A DNA stretch of 64,000 nt from Calditrichota bacterium (GCA_008501765.1 QQUE01000018.1:62001-126000); one strand, 5' to 3'. Shown: positions 9,577 to 18,013, counted from the first letter of the stretch. Notes: generated by a model not told the origin, from the letters alone. Numbers and translations are program-made.

Positions 9577-10452
9577 TTATATATCCACGTCAATAAAATT
9601 CTTAATCAGCAAACCCGCCAAAAAGCTGAGCACAGCTACCGAAACCGAGATCACGACCATTTCCAAAAATCTTCTCCAGAAGTTTAAACTTTTTGCGGTT
9701 GTGATATAAAAAGTGTAGGCAAAAATAATCAGAATGCCAGTGGCCAGCATTACGGCAAAAGAGAGGAAGATATTGGCAAAAATAAAATAGGGTGCTATGA
9801 GCAATGCAACGGTGATGATGTAGGCAAAACCGGTATACAATGCTGATTTTAGCGGCTCTTCGCCACCTTCTTCCGGAGCATTTTCTTTGGAAGACAAATA
9901 CCCTGATGCAGCCATCGACAGGGAAGCGGCAAAGCCGGTTAACAAGCCGGTTAAAGCTACCAACTGGCTATTTTGCAGCGCGAAAGTTAATCCTGCGAGC
10001 GCGCCCGTTAATTCAACAAGCGCATCATTTAATCCCAAAACCATGGCGCCGGCGTATTCCAAACGTTCTTCCTGCAAAATGCCCAACAATTCTTTTTCGT
10101 GGCGATGTTCATCCAGTGCCAGTTGTTCCAATTGGTCATATTCACCCGATAGAGTGGCGTAGGCTTTGTTTGCCAATTCTTCGCCGCGTTCCATTAATTT
10201 CAGGCCGAATGAAAGTCCCAAAAGGTGGGCAATAATTGTGTACCAATAGATTTTAAGCCGACTGGGTTTGACAGATTCACCGGTTATTTTTTCCAGTAAT
10301 TTGAAATGCTCATATTCGTCTTGAGCTATTTTTTGCAAAATTCCTTTGTTATGTTCGTCCTTTGTGAGCCGCGTCAACTTCTGGTAAACATTGTATTCGG
10401 TTATTTCATTTTTTTGCATATTGAGTAGAATTGCACGCGTTTTTTTATCCAT
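9577..10452 (-). CDS. Ferritin-like/VIT1-CCC1 family metal transporter
   Basis: The 291-residue protein joins two modules. Residues 1-135 form a helical rubrerythrin-like domain with metal-ligand-type residues (NEITEYNVY, DEYEHFKLLE, DEHRHEKELL), spaced as in di-iron ferritin-like proteins. Residues 136-291 form a VIT1/CCC1 membrane domain with the family signature GLNDALVELTGALAGLTFA and about five spans. Related rubrerythrin-VIT1 proteins (MbfA type) export iron or manganese and protect against peroxide stress; that role is inferred here. The gene starts 10 bases after the E2 stop codon, so it is likely co-transcribed with the dehydrogenase operon. Confidence 0.88.
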   Translation of the reverse strand: MDKKTRAILLNMQKNEITEYNVYQKLTRLTKDEHNKGILQKIAQDEYEHFKLLEKITGESVKPSRLKIYWYTIIAHLLGLSFGLKLMERGEELANKAYATLSGEYDQLEQLALDEHRHEKELLGILQEERLEYAGAMVLGLNDALVELTGALAGLTFALQNSQLVALTGLLTGFAASLSMAASGYLSSKENAPEEGGEEPLKSALYTGFAYIITVALLIAPYFIFANIFLSFAVMLATGILIIFAYTFYITTAKSLNFWRRFLEMVVISVSVAVLSFLAGLLIKNFIDVDI

Positions 10453-10462
10453 TATAGCCCCG

Positions 10463-11743
10463 TCAAAGCGTTATTAATAATTTATGCATATTGCCAATGA
10501 GTTCTAAAAAATAAGTCAGAAAGGAGGCCGCTGGCGCGCCATCAACGACGCGGTGATCGCAAGTCATGGAAACAGGCAGCACAAGCCCCGGTACGACTTC
10601 ATCGTTTTTGTCGACCACCGGAATTTTATGGATGCGGCCAAATCCCAGAATTGCCACTTGCGGTGCTAAAATCATCGGTCGACCGTAGACGCCGCCAAAT
10701 GAACCATAATTAGTAATCGAAATTGTGCCACCGCGCAGGTCGTCCAGCTTTAAAAGACGTCTTTTCGCCCGGTCGACCAGTTCGATCATTTCCTCGTTAA
10801 TCTCAACGATTGATTTTGTCTGAATTTTTTTGATTACCGGAACCATCAATCCGTCGTCCGTGTCAACAGCAATACCAATATTTATATCTTTGTGAAGCAT
10901 TGTTTCGTTTTTTTGCCGATCAAATGTCGCATTCAAAATGGGGTATTTCTTTAAAGCCGCGGCCATGGCTTTCATAAAAAATGGCTGAAAGCTGATGCGC
11001 TGATCGTGCTCTTCTTTTAGACTTTTGCGGTAGTTGGCCAGATCACCAATGGTGGTGAAATCCTGGATGAGAAAAGCCGGGATCGCATGGCTTTTTTCCA
11101 TATTTTCGGCGATCGTTTTTCGCATCGTCGAAAATTCGATCGTCTGACTCTCGCCTGTTGGGGGAAGTGGCGGAATTATGGCGGGCGGGGCGACTTTCAT
11201 TGAACTATCTGTTTGCACGGTGCCTTCACTTTTTACATAGTGCAGAATATCATTTTTCATCACCCGTCCGGATGGCCCGGTTCCCTGAATTTGTGAAATA
11301 TCCAGGTTAAAATCAGCGGCCATTTTTCGCGCAACCGGTGTTGCGAGCACTTTTTTCGTTTCTGAAGCAGAATGAGAATTGAAGGACGATTGATCGGCCC
11401 GGCCCTCATTTCCAGCCGGCATAATGGTTTCACCTGGCCCCTCAATTTCACCAACGACTGAGCCGGCTTCCTCGATAAATTCGGTTTCGTGCACTTCGAC
11501 CTTTTCGTTCACTTCCAGGTAAGCCAGTGTTGCACCGACAGTAATTTCTTCACCTTCATTGGCGCCATATTTTTGCAAAATCCCATCTTTGGGCGCAGGA
11601 ATATCAGCGACAACTTTATCGGTTTCTACGACAGCAATTATATCTCCAGCTTCGACTTTATCGCCTTTTTTGTGGGTTAATTTTAAAATCTTCCCCTCAT
11701 GGATGCCTTCCCCGATGTCAGGAAATTTAAATTCATAAATCAT
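10463..11743 (-). CDS. Dihydrolipoamide acyltransferase (E2) of a 2-oxoacid dehydrogenase complex
   Basis: The 426-residue E2 has one lipoyl domain (residues 1-78, lipoyl Lys43 in ETDKVVAD), a peripheral-subunit-binding domain at about 133-168 (ATPVARKMAADF...GRVMKNDIL) and the inner-core catalytic domain ending with the active-site motif DHRVVDG (His397). It transfers an acyl group from the lipoyl arm to CoA. A GGAG ribosome site lies six bases before the ATG, and the E1 beta stop is 14 bases upstream. With a single lipoyl domain and this E1 pair, the complex could act on pyruvate or branched-chain 2-oxoacids; the sequence does not settle which. No E3 (dihydrolipoamide dehydrogenase) gene lies nearby. 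Confidence 0.93.
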   Translation of the reverse strand: MIYEFKFPDIGEGIHEGKILKLTHKKGDKVEAGDIIAVVETDKVVADIPAPKDGILQKYGANEGEEITVGATLAYLEVNEKVEVHETEFIEEAGSVVGEIEGPGETIMPAGNEGRADQSSFNSHSASETKKVLATPVARKMAADFNLDISQIQGTGPSGRVMKNDILHYVKSEGTVQTDSSMKVAPPAIIPPLPPTGESQTIEFSTMRKTIAENMEKSHAIPAFLIQDFTTIGDLANYRKSLKEEHDQRISFQPFFMKAMAAALKKYPILNATFDRQKNETMLHKDINIGIAVDTDDGLMVPVIKKIQTKSIVEINEEMIELVDRAKRRLLKLDDLRGGTISITNYGSFGGVYGRPMILAPQVAILGFGRIHKIPVVDKNDEVVPGLVLPVSMTCDHRVVDGAPAASFLTYFLELIGNMHKLLITL

Positions 11744-11757
11744 ATTTTCTCCACATA

Positions 11758-12741
11758 TTATGGTTGATAGCGAATGACTTCTGTCGCTCTTTTAACAATG
11801 TGAGCCGTATGAATCATATAATGGTGTTCCGCGCTTGGCAGTGGAAATATTGTATCGGCTCCGGTCAATCGTGTTGGTGGGGCTTCCAGGTATTCAAAAG
11901 CGTCTTTTGAAACCATTGCAATGATTTCCGCAGCAACACCAAAGGACCGCGGCCCCTCGTGCACAACCAGCAAACGGCCGGTTTTTTTGACGGATTCGAG
12001 AATAGTCGATTTGTCGTAGGGATAAATCGTGCGCAAATCGATGAGCTCAACTGAAATACCTTCTTTTTGCAATAGCGCAGTGGCTTCCTTTGCTTCTTTC
12101 ATCTGCGAACCGTAAGAAATCAAGGTCAATTGCGTGCCCGGCTGCACGATCGCTGCTTTGCCGATTGGAATTGTGTAGGCATCTTCGGGGACTTCTTGTT
12201 TAAAGGCGCGATACAATCGTTTTGGCTCCATAAAAATGACCGGATCCTCATCGCGAATGGCGGAAATCAGAAGCCCTTTGGTATCATAAGGCGTCGATGG
12301 AATAACAACTTTGATTCCCGGAATATGGCCAAACAACGCTTCCATACTTTCAGAATGCAGCTCCAGCGCCCGGATGCCTCCGCTGTAGGGCATGCGAATT
12401 ACCATCGGCGCGGTGAGAGCGCCGCGGGTGCGGTTCCGCATTCGTGAAACGTGGGTAATTATTTGATTAAATGCCGGATAAACAAAACCACTAAACTGGA
12501 TTTCCACAACCGGCCGGAGCCCGCCCATGGCCATTCCCAGAGCCGTACCGACGATGGCATTTTCAGCAAGAGGGGAGTCAAAACAGCGTTTTTCGCCATA
12601 TTTTTTTTGCAGATTGACCGTGGCACGGAAAACGCCACCTTCAACACCGACATCCTCGCCAAAAGTGACAATGTTTTTATCGTTCTGCATTTCCGTCATC
12701 AGGGCATCGTTGACGGCTGAAATTATTGTGAGTGCTTGCAT
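11758..12741 (-). CDS. 2-oxoacid dehydrogenase E1 component, beta subunit
   Basis: The 327-residue protein matches transketolase-like E1 beta subunits over its whole length: FGEDVGVEGGVFRAT near the start, ENAIVGTALGMAMGG, and the C-terminal half LISYGSQ...IDLRTIYPYD. With E1 alpha it forms the heterotetramer that decarboxylates the 2-oxoacid using thiamine diphosphate. Its ATG overlaps the E1 alpha stop codon by one base (TAATG), and a GGAGG ribosome site lies within the end of E1 alpha, pointing to translational coupling and equal subunit supply. Confidence 0.94.
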   Translation of the reverse strand: MQALTIISAVNDALMTEMQNDKNIVTFGEDVGVEGGVFRATVNLQKKYGEKRCFDSPLAENAIVGTALGMAMGGLRPVVEIQFSGFVYPAFNQIITHVSRMRNRTRGALTAPMVIRMPYSGGIRALELHSESMEALFGHIPGIKVVIPSTPYDTKGLLISAIRDEDPVIFMEPKRLYRAFKQEVPEDAYTIPIGKAAIVQPGTQLTLISYGSQMKEAKEATALLQKEGISVELIDLRTIYPYDKSTILESVKKTGRLLVVHEGPRSFGVAAEIIAMVSKDAFEYLEAPPTRLTGADTIFPLPSAEHHYMIHTAHIVKRATEVIRYQP

Positions 12742-13826
12742 TATTTCAATCCTCCTTCCAGCTCTCGCCTCTGCTCGAGTTGCTCTTCCAGAATTGGAGG
12801 AATATTCTTGAATGTGTATCGAAAAGTGTTGTCCAGGCTTTCTTTTTGAAAATTGTCAGCCTCTTCAAAAGCCGCATGTGCCTGTTTTTTCGCTTCTTTT
12901 TTCAGGGTTACGATTTGCTGCTCAGTAATAAGCTTGTTATTCAAAACGTATTTTTCCAGGCGGATCAGCGGATCTTTCTTTATCCAGTCTGCAACTTCCT
13001 GATCCTCGCGGTAGCGGGTGGGGTCATCGGCTGTTGTGTGGGCCCCGAGGCGGTAAGTAAATCCTTCAATCAATGTCGGACCGTTGCCTTTGCGAGCGTG
13101 ATTCGCTGCTAATTTCGTGGCGGCATACACAGCAAAAACATCGTTGCCGTCAACCTGGACACCCTCAAAACCATAGCCAAAAGCTTTTTCGGCAATCGTC
13201 GTGCTCGCCGTTTGATGGTGCCGCGGCACGGAGATAGCGTACTGATTGTTTTGAACGTAAAAAATGACTGGCGCATTCCACACTCCGGCAAAGTTCAGTG
13301 ATTCGTGAAAATCTCCGACGGAAGTGCCACCGTCACCATTAAAAACGATTGTAATATTATCCGTGCCTTTGTATTGCTCGGCATAGGCAAGGCCAACGGC
13401 ATGCGGCAGTTGTGAAGATATCGGAACTGATATGGGTAGAACATGGTATTTTTCTGGTTCATAAAAACTGCCCATTTCGTTGCCGAGAAAATAGAGGTAG
13501 TGCTGCGTCAGCGGCACGCCACGTATCAATAAGCCACCAAGCTCACGAAAAGCCTGCACAAACCAATCTTCATTTTTGACAGCCATAAGTGAGCCAATAC
13601 TGTTGGCCTCTTGTCCTTTTACCGGTGGATATGTCGGCATGCGTCCCTGGCGATTCAAACTGACCGCCCAATCATCGGCTTCGCGGGTTATCACCATTAT
13701 TTTAAATGCATGCAAAGCTTGTTTGTTGGTCAACATCGGCAGCTTTGGTAAATCAGAATTGATCTGGCCGTCTTCATTTAAAATTTGCAGCCTCTTGCCC
13801 TCACGAGGGTCAAAATTTTCAAACAT
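12741..13826 (-). CDS. 2-oxoacid dehydrogenase E1 component, alpha subunit
   Basis: The 361-residue protein carries the thiamine-diphosphate motif beginning GDGGTSVGDF (Gly164-Asp165-Gly166) and ending with Asn193-Asn194. Other family blocks are LNRQGRMPTYPPVKGQEA and YRLGAHTTADDPTRYR. The sequence style resembles Bacillus-type PdhA as well as branched-chain E1 alpha. It is the first gene of the E1 alpha-E1 beta-E2 operon, with an AGGAG ribosome site five bases before the ATG. The 321-base gap upstream holds repeat elements rather than a recognisable promoter. Together with the lipoate ligase upstream, the locus covers assembly and lipoylation of the complex. Confidence 0.94.
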   Translation of the reverse strand: MFENFDPREGKRLQILNEDGQINSDLPKLPMLTNKQALHAFKIMVITREADDWAVSLNRQGRMPTYPPVKGQEANSIGSLMAVKNEDWFVQAFRELGGLLIRGVPLTQHYLYFLGNEMGSFYEPEKYHVLPISVPISSQLPHAVGLAYAEQYKGTDNITIVFNGDGGTSVGDFHESLNFAGVWNAPVIFYVQNNQYAISVPRHHQTASTTIAEKAFGYGFEGVQVDGNDVFAVYAATKLAANHARKGNGPTLIEGFTYRLGAHTTADDPTRYREDQEVADWIKKDPLIRLEKYVLNNKLITEQQIVTLKKEAKKQAHAAFEEADNFQKESLDNTFRYTFKNIPPILEEQLEQRRELEGGLK

Positions 13827-13872
13827 AATTCTCCTGTTTTCCTGAAACCTTAATTTTTGTTCTATTTAGTCT

Positions 13873-13938
13873 AAACAGTTCATAATCTGGTTAAAATGTG
13901 CCTGACACTTATCTATCCATTTTAAAAATACCTATATT
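13873..13938. repeat. Truncated family A repeat (half element A4)
   Basis: This stretch holds the left half of the family A repeat (GTTCAT near the end, then ATGTGCCTGACACTT) but no matching right arm. The right side abuts element B1, so A4 seems to have been cut when B1 arrived or by deletion. Confidence 0.5.
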
Positions 13939-13940
13939 TC

Positions 13941-14149
13941 ACCTATTGTGCAAAATAACATGTTTCTCCGTATTATCTATCTTTTCAACTTCGTTTGTCA
14001 CTCCGGTTTGCGTTTTATGCAATACCGGAGACTCCGGTGCTGGAGCTTGACTTCGTGATATCCCGGTATTTCACGTTGTGAAAACCGGGATGACTTGTAC
14101 ACGAGTCTGTTATTATTCAGTGTGAGCATACTATTTTGCACAATAGGTT
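13941..14149. repeat. Family B inverted-repeat element B1 (MITE-like)
   Basis: Terminal inverted repeats ACCTATTGTGCAAAATA and TATTTTGCACAATAGGTT bound about 209 bases. The core contains a second palindrome built from CGGTTT...GCAATACCGG and CCCGGTATTTCACG...AAACCGGGATGAC. The right terminus runs into the lplA stop codon (14148-14150). No coding capacity is seen. Similar ends and cores occur at 22.8, 39.7-40.1 and 53.5 kb. Confidence 0.75.
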
Positions 14150-14852
14150 AATTTAAGTAAAACTCGAGGTGCTCCGGATCAGAAATAAAAATTGTCTTTT
14201 TTGGTTTTAATAAAATTTTTGCATTCTCAACCAATTTTACTTTAATATTATCGATCGTAACGGGGTAAATTTCAGCAAGATTTATCACCGGATCCCGCTC
14301 ACTTTTTACCAGTTTTTTACTGTCAGCAGGGTATTGCGGATTCCAATTAATGCAATTTTGAAGATTTTCCAATTTTGAATTGACCAGCAACGATGCATGG
14401 TAAAGAAATTTGCCCTGAGTCATCGAAACAGCTGATCCGAGCAGTTTCTTGTCCTGAAAATAAATGGCGTTACGTTTACTCACTACAAAATCAGCATCAT
14501 TTTGCCGGATCGTATCACAGATTAATTCGGTAATCAGGGTACTCACTTTTGCATTCTCATGGCCAGGTAATGGATTCGTACCAGACTTAATGAATGAAAT
14601 ATTCAAATTCCCTTCATCGTGATAAACTGTACCGCCCCCGGTATTGCGGTAAAAAAAGGGGATCGATTTATTTTGCAAAAATTCCTGATTAATTTCGAAC
14701 TCATGTTTTTGAAATTTCCCCAGGATTACAGCGGCGCTGTTCATCCAAAAACGAATCCCGTAATAGCCATCCTTGAGGTGTAAAAGGTCATCTTCCAGCC
14801 CCAAATTGATTTTGGCATCATGCCCGGGTAGATCGATAATCAACAGCTTCAT
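14148..14852 (-). CDS. lplA: Lipoate-protein ligase A family
   Basis: The 234-residue protein has the ligase signature YRNTGGGTVYHDEGNLNIS (from residue 68) and a lysine pair at 135-136 in DKKLLGSAVS, the position of the catalytic lysine. The family activates lipoate or octanoate with ATP and attaches it to the lipoyl lysine of E2 and related proteins, or acts as an octanoyltransferase. It lies three bases after the MsrB-MsrA gene and upstream of the E1-E2 operon, a sensible setting for lipoylating the E2 encoded 2.4 kb downstream. Its stop codon falls at the edge of repeat B1. Confidence 0.9.
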   Translation of the reverse strand: MKLLIIDLPGHDAKINLGLEDDLLHLKDGYYGIRFWMNSAAVILGKFQKHEFEINQEFLQNKSIPFFYRNTGGGTVYHDEGNLNISFIKSGTNPLPGHENAKVSTLITELICDTIRQNDADFVVSKRNAIYFQDKKLLGSAVSMTQGKFLYHASLLVNSKLENLQNCINWNPQYPADSKKLVKSERDPVINLAEIYPVTIDNIKVKLVENAKILLKPKKTIFISDPEHLEFYLN

Positions 14853-14855
14853 TTG

Positions 14856-15722
14856 TTAAAATCGTTTTGTATAAAAATGGCAGTAGGGGGTGGTTGCCGT
14901 TTTTTTGTAGTAATCCTGATGATAATCCTCTGCCGGCCAAAACTTCTTTGCTGAGTTCAATTCCGTCACCACGGCGATGTCTTTTTTTTGCAAAATATCG
15001 ATTAACTGTGCAGCAATTTGCTCTTGATTTTCCCCGGTAAAAAAAATAGCAGACTTGTACTGCGGACCGATATCCGGGCCTTGCCGGTCAAGTTGACCTG
15101 GGTCGTGAATCTCAAAAAACAGGCGCGCAAGAATCTCAAAACTGGTTACATCCGGATCAAAAATAACCTCAACCGTCTCGATGTGGCCGGTTGTTTTTGA
15201 ACAAACTTCCTCGTAAGTCGGATTGTCTTTGTTGCCACCCATGTAACCCGATCGCGTTGAAATAACGCCGCTGGCCTTTTGAAAGTAAAATTCGAGTCCC
15301 CAAAAACAGCCGCCGGCAAAATATGCGGTTTCAGTTATTTTTTCATCTGGAGTTGCAGTGAACGAGAGCGAAATTAAATTGACACAATGCCGCGTGTTTT
15401 TTTCTGTAAATTGTTCACCGGTAAAAACATGCCCGAGGTGGCCTTTGCAAGCCGAACAGATAATTTCGGTTCGCCTGCCATCGGCATCGGGCACCCGCTC
15501 GACAGCACCGGTAATCTCGTCATCAAAACTTGGCCAGCCGCACCCGGAATCAAACTTTGAGCTTGAATTGTAAAGCGGCGTCTCGCATCGTTTACAAGTG
15601 TAGACACCAGCCTGAAAATGCGCGTTGAATTTTCCTGTCCCCGGCCGCTCGGTTCCTTTGCCAACGATGACGTGCTCTTCGGCCGGTGTGAGTTTATTTA
15701 GTTTTAGTTGATTTTTAGCCAC
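14856..15722 (-). CDS. msrAB: Bifunctional methionine sulfoxide reductase, MsrB-MsrA fusion
   Basis: The 288-residue protein is a fusion with MsrB first. MsrB (1-125) has zinc cysteines Cys43/Cys46 and Cys89/Cys92 and the catalytic cysteine Cys113 in RHCVN. MsrA (about 130-288) has GGCFWG with catalytic Cys139 and GYMGG. MsrA reduces the S form and MsrB the R form of methionine sulfoxide, repairing oxidised proteins with thioredoxin as donor. No signal peptide is seen, so it is cytoplasmic. The first codon of this frame is GTG with a distant GGGAG; the exact start is uncertain. It is followed after three bases by lplA. Confidence 0.94.
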   Translation of the reverse strand: MAKNQLKLNKLTPAEEHVIVGKGTERPGTGKFNAHFQAGVYTCKRCETPLYNSSSKFDSGCGWPSFDDEITGAVERVPDADGRRTEIICSACKGHLGHVFTGEQFTEKNTRHCVNLISLSFTATPDEKITETAYFAGGCFWGLEFYFQKASGVISTRSGYMGGNKDNPTYEEVCSKTTGHIETVEVIFDPDVTSFEILARLFFEIHDPGQLDRQGPDIGPQYKSAIFFTGENQEQIAAQLIDILQKKDIAVVTELNSAKKFWPAEDYHQDYYKKTATTPYCHFYTKRF

Positions 15723-15793
15723 GGGGAATTCAAACTCCCTGATTGGTTTAATATTTAAAAATTGAAATTGATTTATCAGAAATTAGTGCTATC

Positions 15794-15933
15794 CTGAATT
15801 ATTCATAAAGCGCAGTGGATGTGCCTGGCACTTAGTTGATTTTTATAAATATAACTAAGCACAGTTGCTTTTATGTGTTTTCGTAACTTGTAGAAATGCC
15901 AGGCACATTTTTTTCAGTTTATGAATAGATCAG
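15794..15933. repeat. Family A inverted-repeat element A1 (REP/MITE-like)
   Basis: The element is about 140 bases. Its outer inverted ends are CTGAATTATTCATAAA and TTTATGAATAGATCAG, and its inner arms are TGTGCCTGGCACTT and AAATGCCAGGCACA. It sits directly against the bcp stop codon (15935-15937) and upstream of the msr gene. A near-identical copy lies at 56389-56530. Confidence 0.8.
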
Positions 15934-15934
15934 C

Positions 15935-16399
15935 CTATAAATCTTCCAGCGATGCGAGAACTTTTTCCACATGCCCGGTGACGTTCACTTTTCTGAATGT
16001 CTCTTTAATTAACCCATCTTTGCCGATGACGAAAGTCGAGCGAATTATTCCAAAATAAGTTCGACCGTACATACTTTTCTCACCCCAGGCATCGTAAAGT
16101 TCAGCAACCTCATGCTCGGGATCGCTTAATAGGGTAAAATTCAGATTTTGTTTGCTGATAAATTTTTGATGCGATTTGATATTGTCAGGACTAATTCCCA
16201 AAACGACGGTATCTTTTTTTTGAATATTTTCCAGATTGTCGCGGAAAGAACAGGCTTCTTTTGTACAGCCGGGTGTATTGTCTTTTGGATAAAAGAAGAG
16301 CACTACGTTTGATTTGCCATAAAAACTTGACAGTTTAACGGTTTCGTTCTGATCGGAAAGAAGTGAAAAATCTATCGCTTTATCTCCAGAAGCAAGCAT
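15935..16399 (-). CDS. bcp: Thioredoxin-dependent peroxiredoxin (Bcp/PrxQ)
   Basis: The 154-residue protein shows the PrxQ signature FFYPKDNTPGCTKEAC, with peroxidatic Cys45 and resolving Cys50 five residues later as in the Bcp atypical two-cysteine group. It reduces hydrogen peroxide and organic hydroperoxides in the cytoplasm. An AAGGA ribosome site precedes the ATG. It sits among other redox genes (msrAB, superoxide reductase), but repeats separate it from both sides, so it is probably transcribed alone. Confidence 0.95.
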   Translation of the reverse strand: MLASGDKAIDFSLLSDQNETVKLSSFYGKSNVVLFFYPKDNTPGCTKEACSFRDNLENIQKKDTVVLGISPDNIKSHQKFISKQNLNFTLLSDPEHEVAELYDAWGEKSMYGRTYFGIIRSTFVIGKDGLIKETFRKVNVTGHVEKVLASLEDL

Positions 16400-16451
16400 G
16401 ATAATCCTTTGTTAAATTTATAATAACTGCATTTTTCTATAATTAACCTAC

Positions 16452-16616
16452 TGGTTTGTCTCGTCTTAATTTGTAGATTTGGAGTGCATTGCCTTCATGC
16501 AATGCACAGCAATCCATGATGGGATTGCACTCCGAGCACACCGATTTGGATCAAAGGCACTGTGTAATAAATATTTTCAACGCGGAAGCCATTCACAGGT
16601 TTAGACTTAACAAAAC
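16452..16616 (+). repeat. Family D repeat, copy D1
   Basis: About 165 bases, present again in inverted orientation at 21623-21787. Both begin TGGTTTGTC, carry GTAGATTTGGA, two small hairpins (GCATTG...CAATGC and CAATCC...GGATTG) closed by GGAGTG/CACTCC, and end near CACAGGTTTAGACTT. It fills the gap between bcp and the ZIP gene. No coding potential is seen. Confidence 0.8.
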
Positions 16617-16767
16617 ACTACGAATGATTTTAACAGGGTTTGCGCGAATCCTGAAAGCTTACAAAAGAAAAGCGGCATAAGATGACCGCTATTCTTTTAA
16701 ATAATAAATGTTGTTATGTATAACAATGTTGCGTTAGGCTTTTCTTCCAAATATATGCAAATCGAAA

Positions 16768-17580
16768 TTAGCCCAGAGCGACATCGAGAATCATCATCAC
16801 TAAAAAACCACCGATCGTTCCCAGCGTTGCAATATCGGTGTTACCGCCGCGTTGCGATTCTGGAATCAATTCCTCGACCACGACAAAAATCATCGCGCCA
16901 GCGGCAAAACTGAGCGCATACGGAAGAACCGGGCGCGCAATTAAAACAATTGCCGCTCCAAGTACACCGGCGATCGGTTCAACGACGCCGGAAAGCTGTC
17001 CATACCAGAAGCTTTTTAACCGCGACATCCCTTCCCGCCGTAGTGGCATCGAAACGGCCATACCTTCGGGGAAATTTTGCAGTCCAATCCCAATTCCGAG
17101 TGCGATTGCCCCGGTGAGCGTAGCCGCATCCAGGTTGGCTGCAACAGCACCGAAAGCAACCCCGACGGCGAGGCCTTCGGGAATGTTGTGCAGTGTTATC
17201 GCGGTAACCAGCAAAATACTGCGGTGCCAGTTGGTTTTTGGGCCTTCGCTTTCTTCAATTGGAAAACCAAGGTGCAAGTGAGGAATTAATTTGTCAACAA
17301 CGGATAAAAAGATGGCTCCAAGCGCAAATCCAACTGCAGCCGGAAACCAGTTTGGCAAAGATTGACCTTCAGACATTTCAATTGCCGGGGCTAATAGTGA
17401 CCAAAAACTGGCCGCGATCATCACACCGGCGGCAAATCCGAGAAAGCCATCAAGCAATTTACGGTTGATTGTTTTATGAAAAAAGACACCTGCTGAACCA
17501 AGTGCGGTCATAAACCAGGTGAATAAAGTAGCCAGCAAGGCTTGGACAACCGGATGAAGTCCTGCAAGATATTCCACCAT
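16768..17580 (-). CDS. ZIP-family divalent metal transporter
   Basis: The 270-residue membrane protein has about eight spans. It carries the two metal-site motifs of ZIP proteins: HNIPEG in span IV (His131, Asn132, Glu135) and QNFPEG in span V (Asn169, Glu172). A short cytoplasmic loop with histidines (KLIPHLHLGFP, near 98-106) sits before span IV. ZIP proteins import zinc, iron or manganese into the cytoplasm; the ion is not predictable. AAGGAA precedes the ATG. It follows the superoxide reductase gene by 19 bases on the same strand and is likely its operon partner, which would favour iron or another redox-linked metal. Confidence 0.93.
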   Translation of the reverse strand: MVEYLAGLHPVVQALLATLFTWFMTALGSAGVFFHKTINRKLLDGFLGFAAGVMIAASFWSLLAPAIEMSEGQSLPNWFPAAVGFALGAIFLSVVDKLIPHLHLGFPIEESEGPKTNWHRSILLVTAITLHNIPEGLAVGVAFGAVAANLDAATLTGAIALGIGIGLQNFPEGMAVSMPLRREGMSRLKSFWYGQLSGVVEPIAGVLGAAIVLIARPVLPYALSFAAGAMIFVVVEELIPESQRGGNTDIATLGTIGGFLVMMILDVALG

Positions 17581-17599
17581 TCTTTATAATTCCTTTCTG

Positions 17600-18013
17600 T
17601 TAAACTGTGACTTCAACAATCCATAAATCATGTTTATTGCAAAAACTTGTCGCATAAAGTGTTTTTACATTTGCAGGAATTTTGAATGTGGAAATGGCTT
17701 GTTCATCGGATGGGTAAAATGTTTTTTCGCCTACGACTTCTCCAGCGTCTGTCACCAGTGTGTGGCGTACGATGAAGTGTTGTTCTGACATGCCATGCAC
17801 AGTTTCCAGGGTGATATTACCATCTTTCATACTCACAAGCGGGGCATGGCTTTTTACTTTCTTCGACCATTTACCCGGATTTTCTTTGGTATAATAAATT
17901 CCCTTGGGCAAATCTTTTGGCGCTGATTTGCCGAATGCGCTGGTGAGTTGGCTGCCGGCAATTGCGGCTGGCAGTATGAGTGCTGTTTTTAATATATCTC
18001 TGCGATTTGTCAT
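17600..18013 (-). CDS. Superoxide reductase (neelaredoxin-type) with Tat signal
   Basis: The start chosen is the ATG at 18013, which has an AGGAG ribosome site, rather than the longer frame to 18166. The 137-residue product then begins with a twin-arginine signal (NRRDILKTALILPAAIAG). The mature domain has the ligands of a class II superoxide reductase iron centre: His56 in SHAP, His79 and His84 in EQHFIVRH, and Cys125 and His128 in FCNKHDLW. It would reduce superoxide to peroxide without making oxygen. A Tat signal implies export of the folded iron protein, unlike most neelaredoxins, which are cytoplasmic. The ZIP transporter gene follows 19 bases downstream. Confidence 0.9.
   Translation of the reverse strand: MTNRRDILKTALILPAAIAGSQLTSAFGKSAPKDLPKGIYYTKENPGKWSKKVKSHAPLVSMKDGNITLETVHGMSEQHFIVRHTLVTDAGEVVGEKTFYPSDEQAISTFKIPANVKTLYATSFCNKHDLWIVEVTV

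Noticed and set aside
15830-15850. TGGCACTTAGTTGATT in element A1 as a sigma-54 promoter
   Set aside because: It resembles a -24/-12 site, but it is part of the inverted arm found in every family A copy whatever the downstream gene, and the -12 GC is missing.
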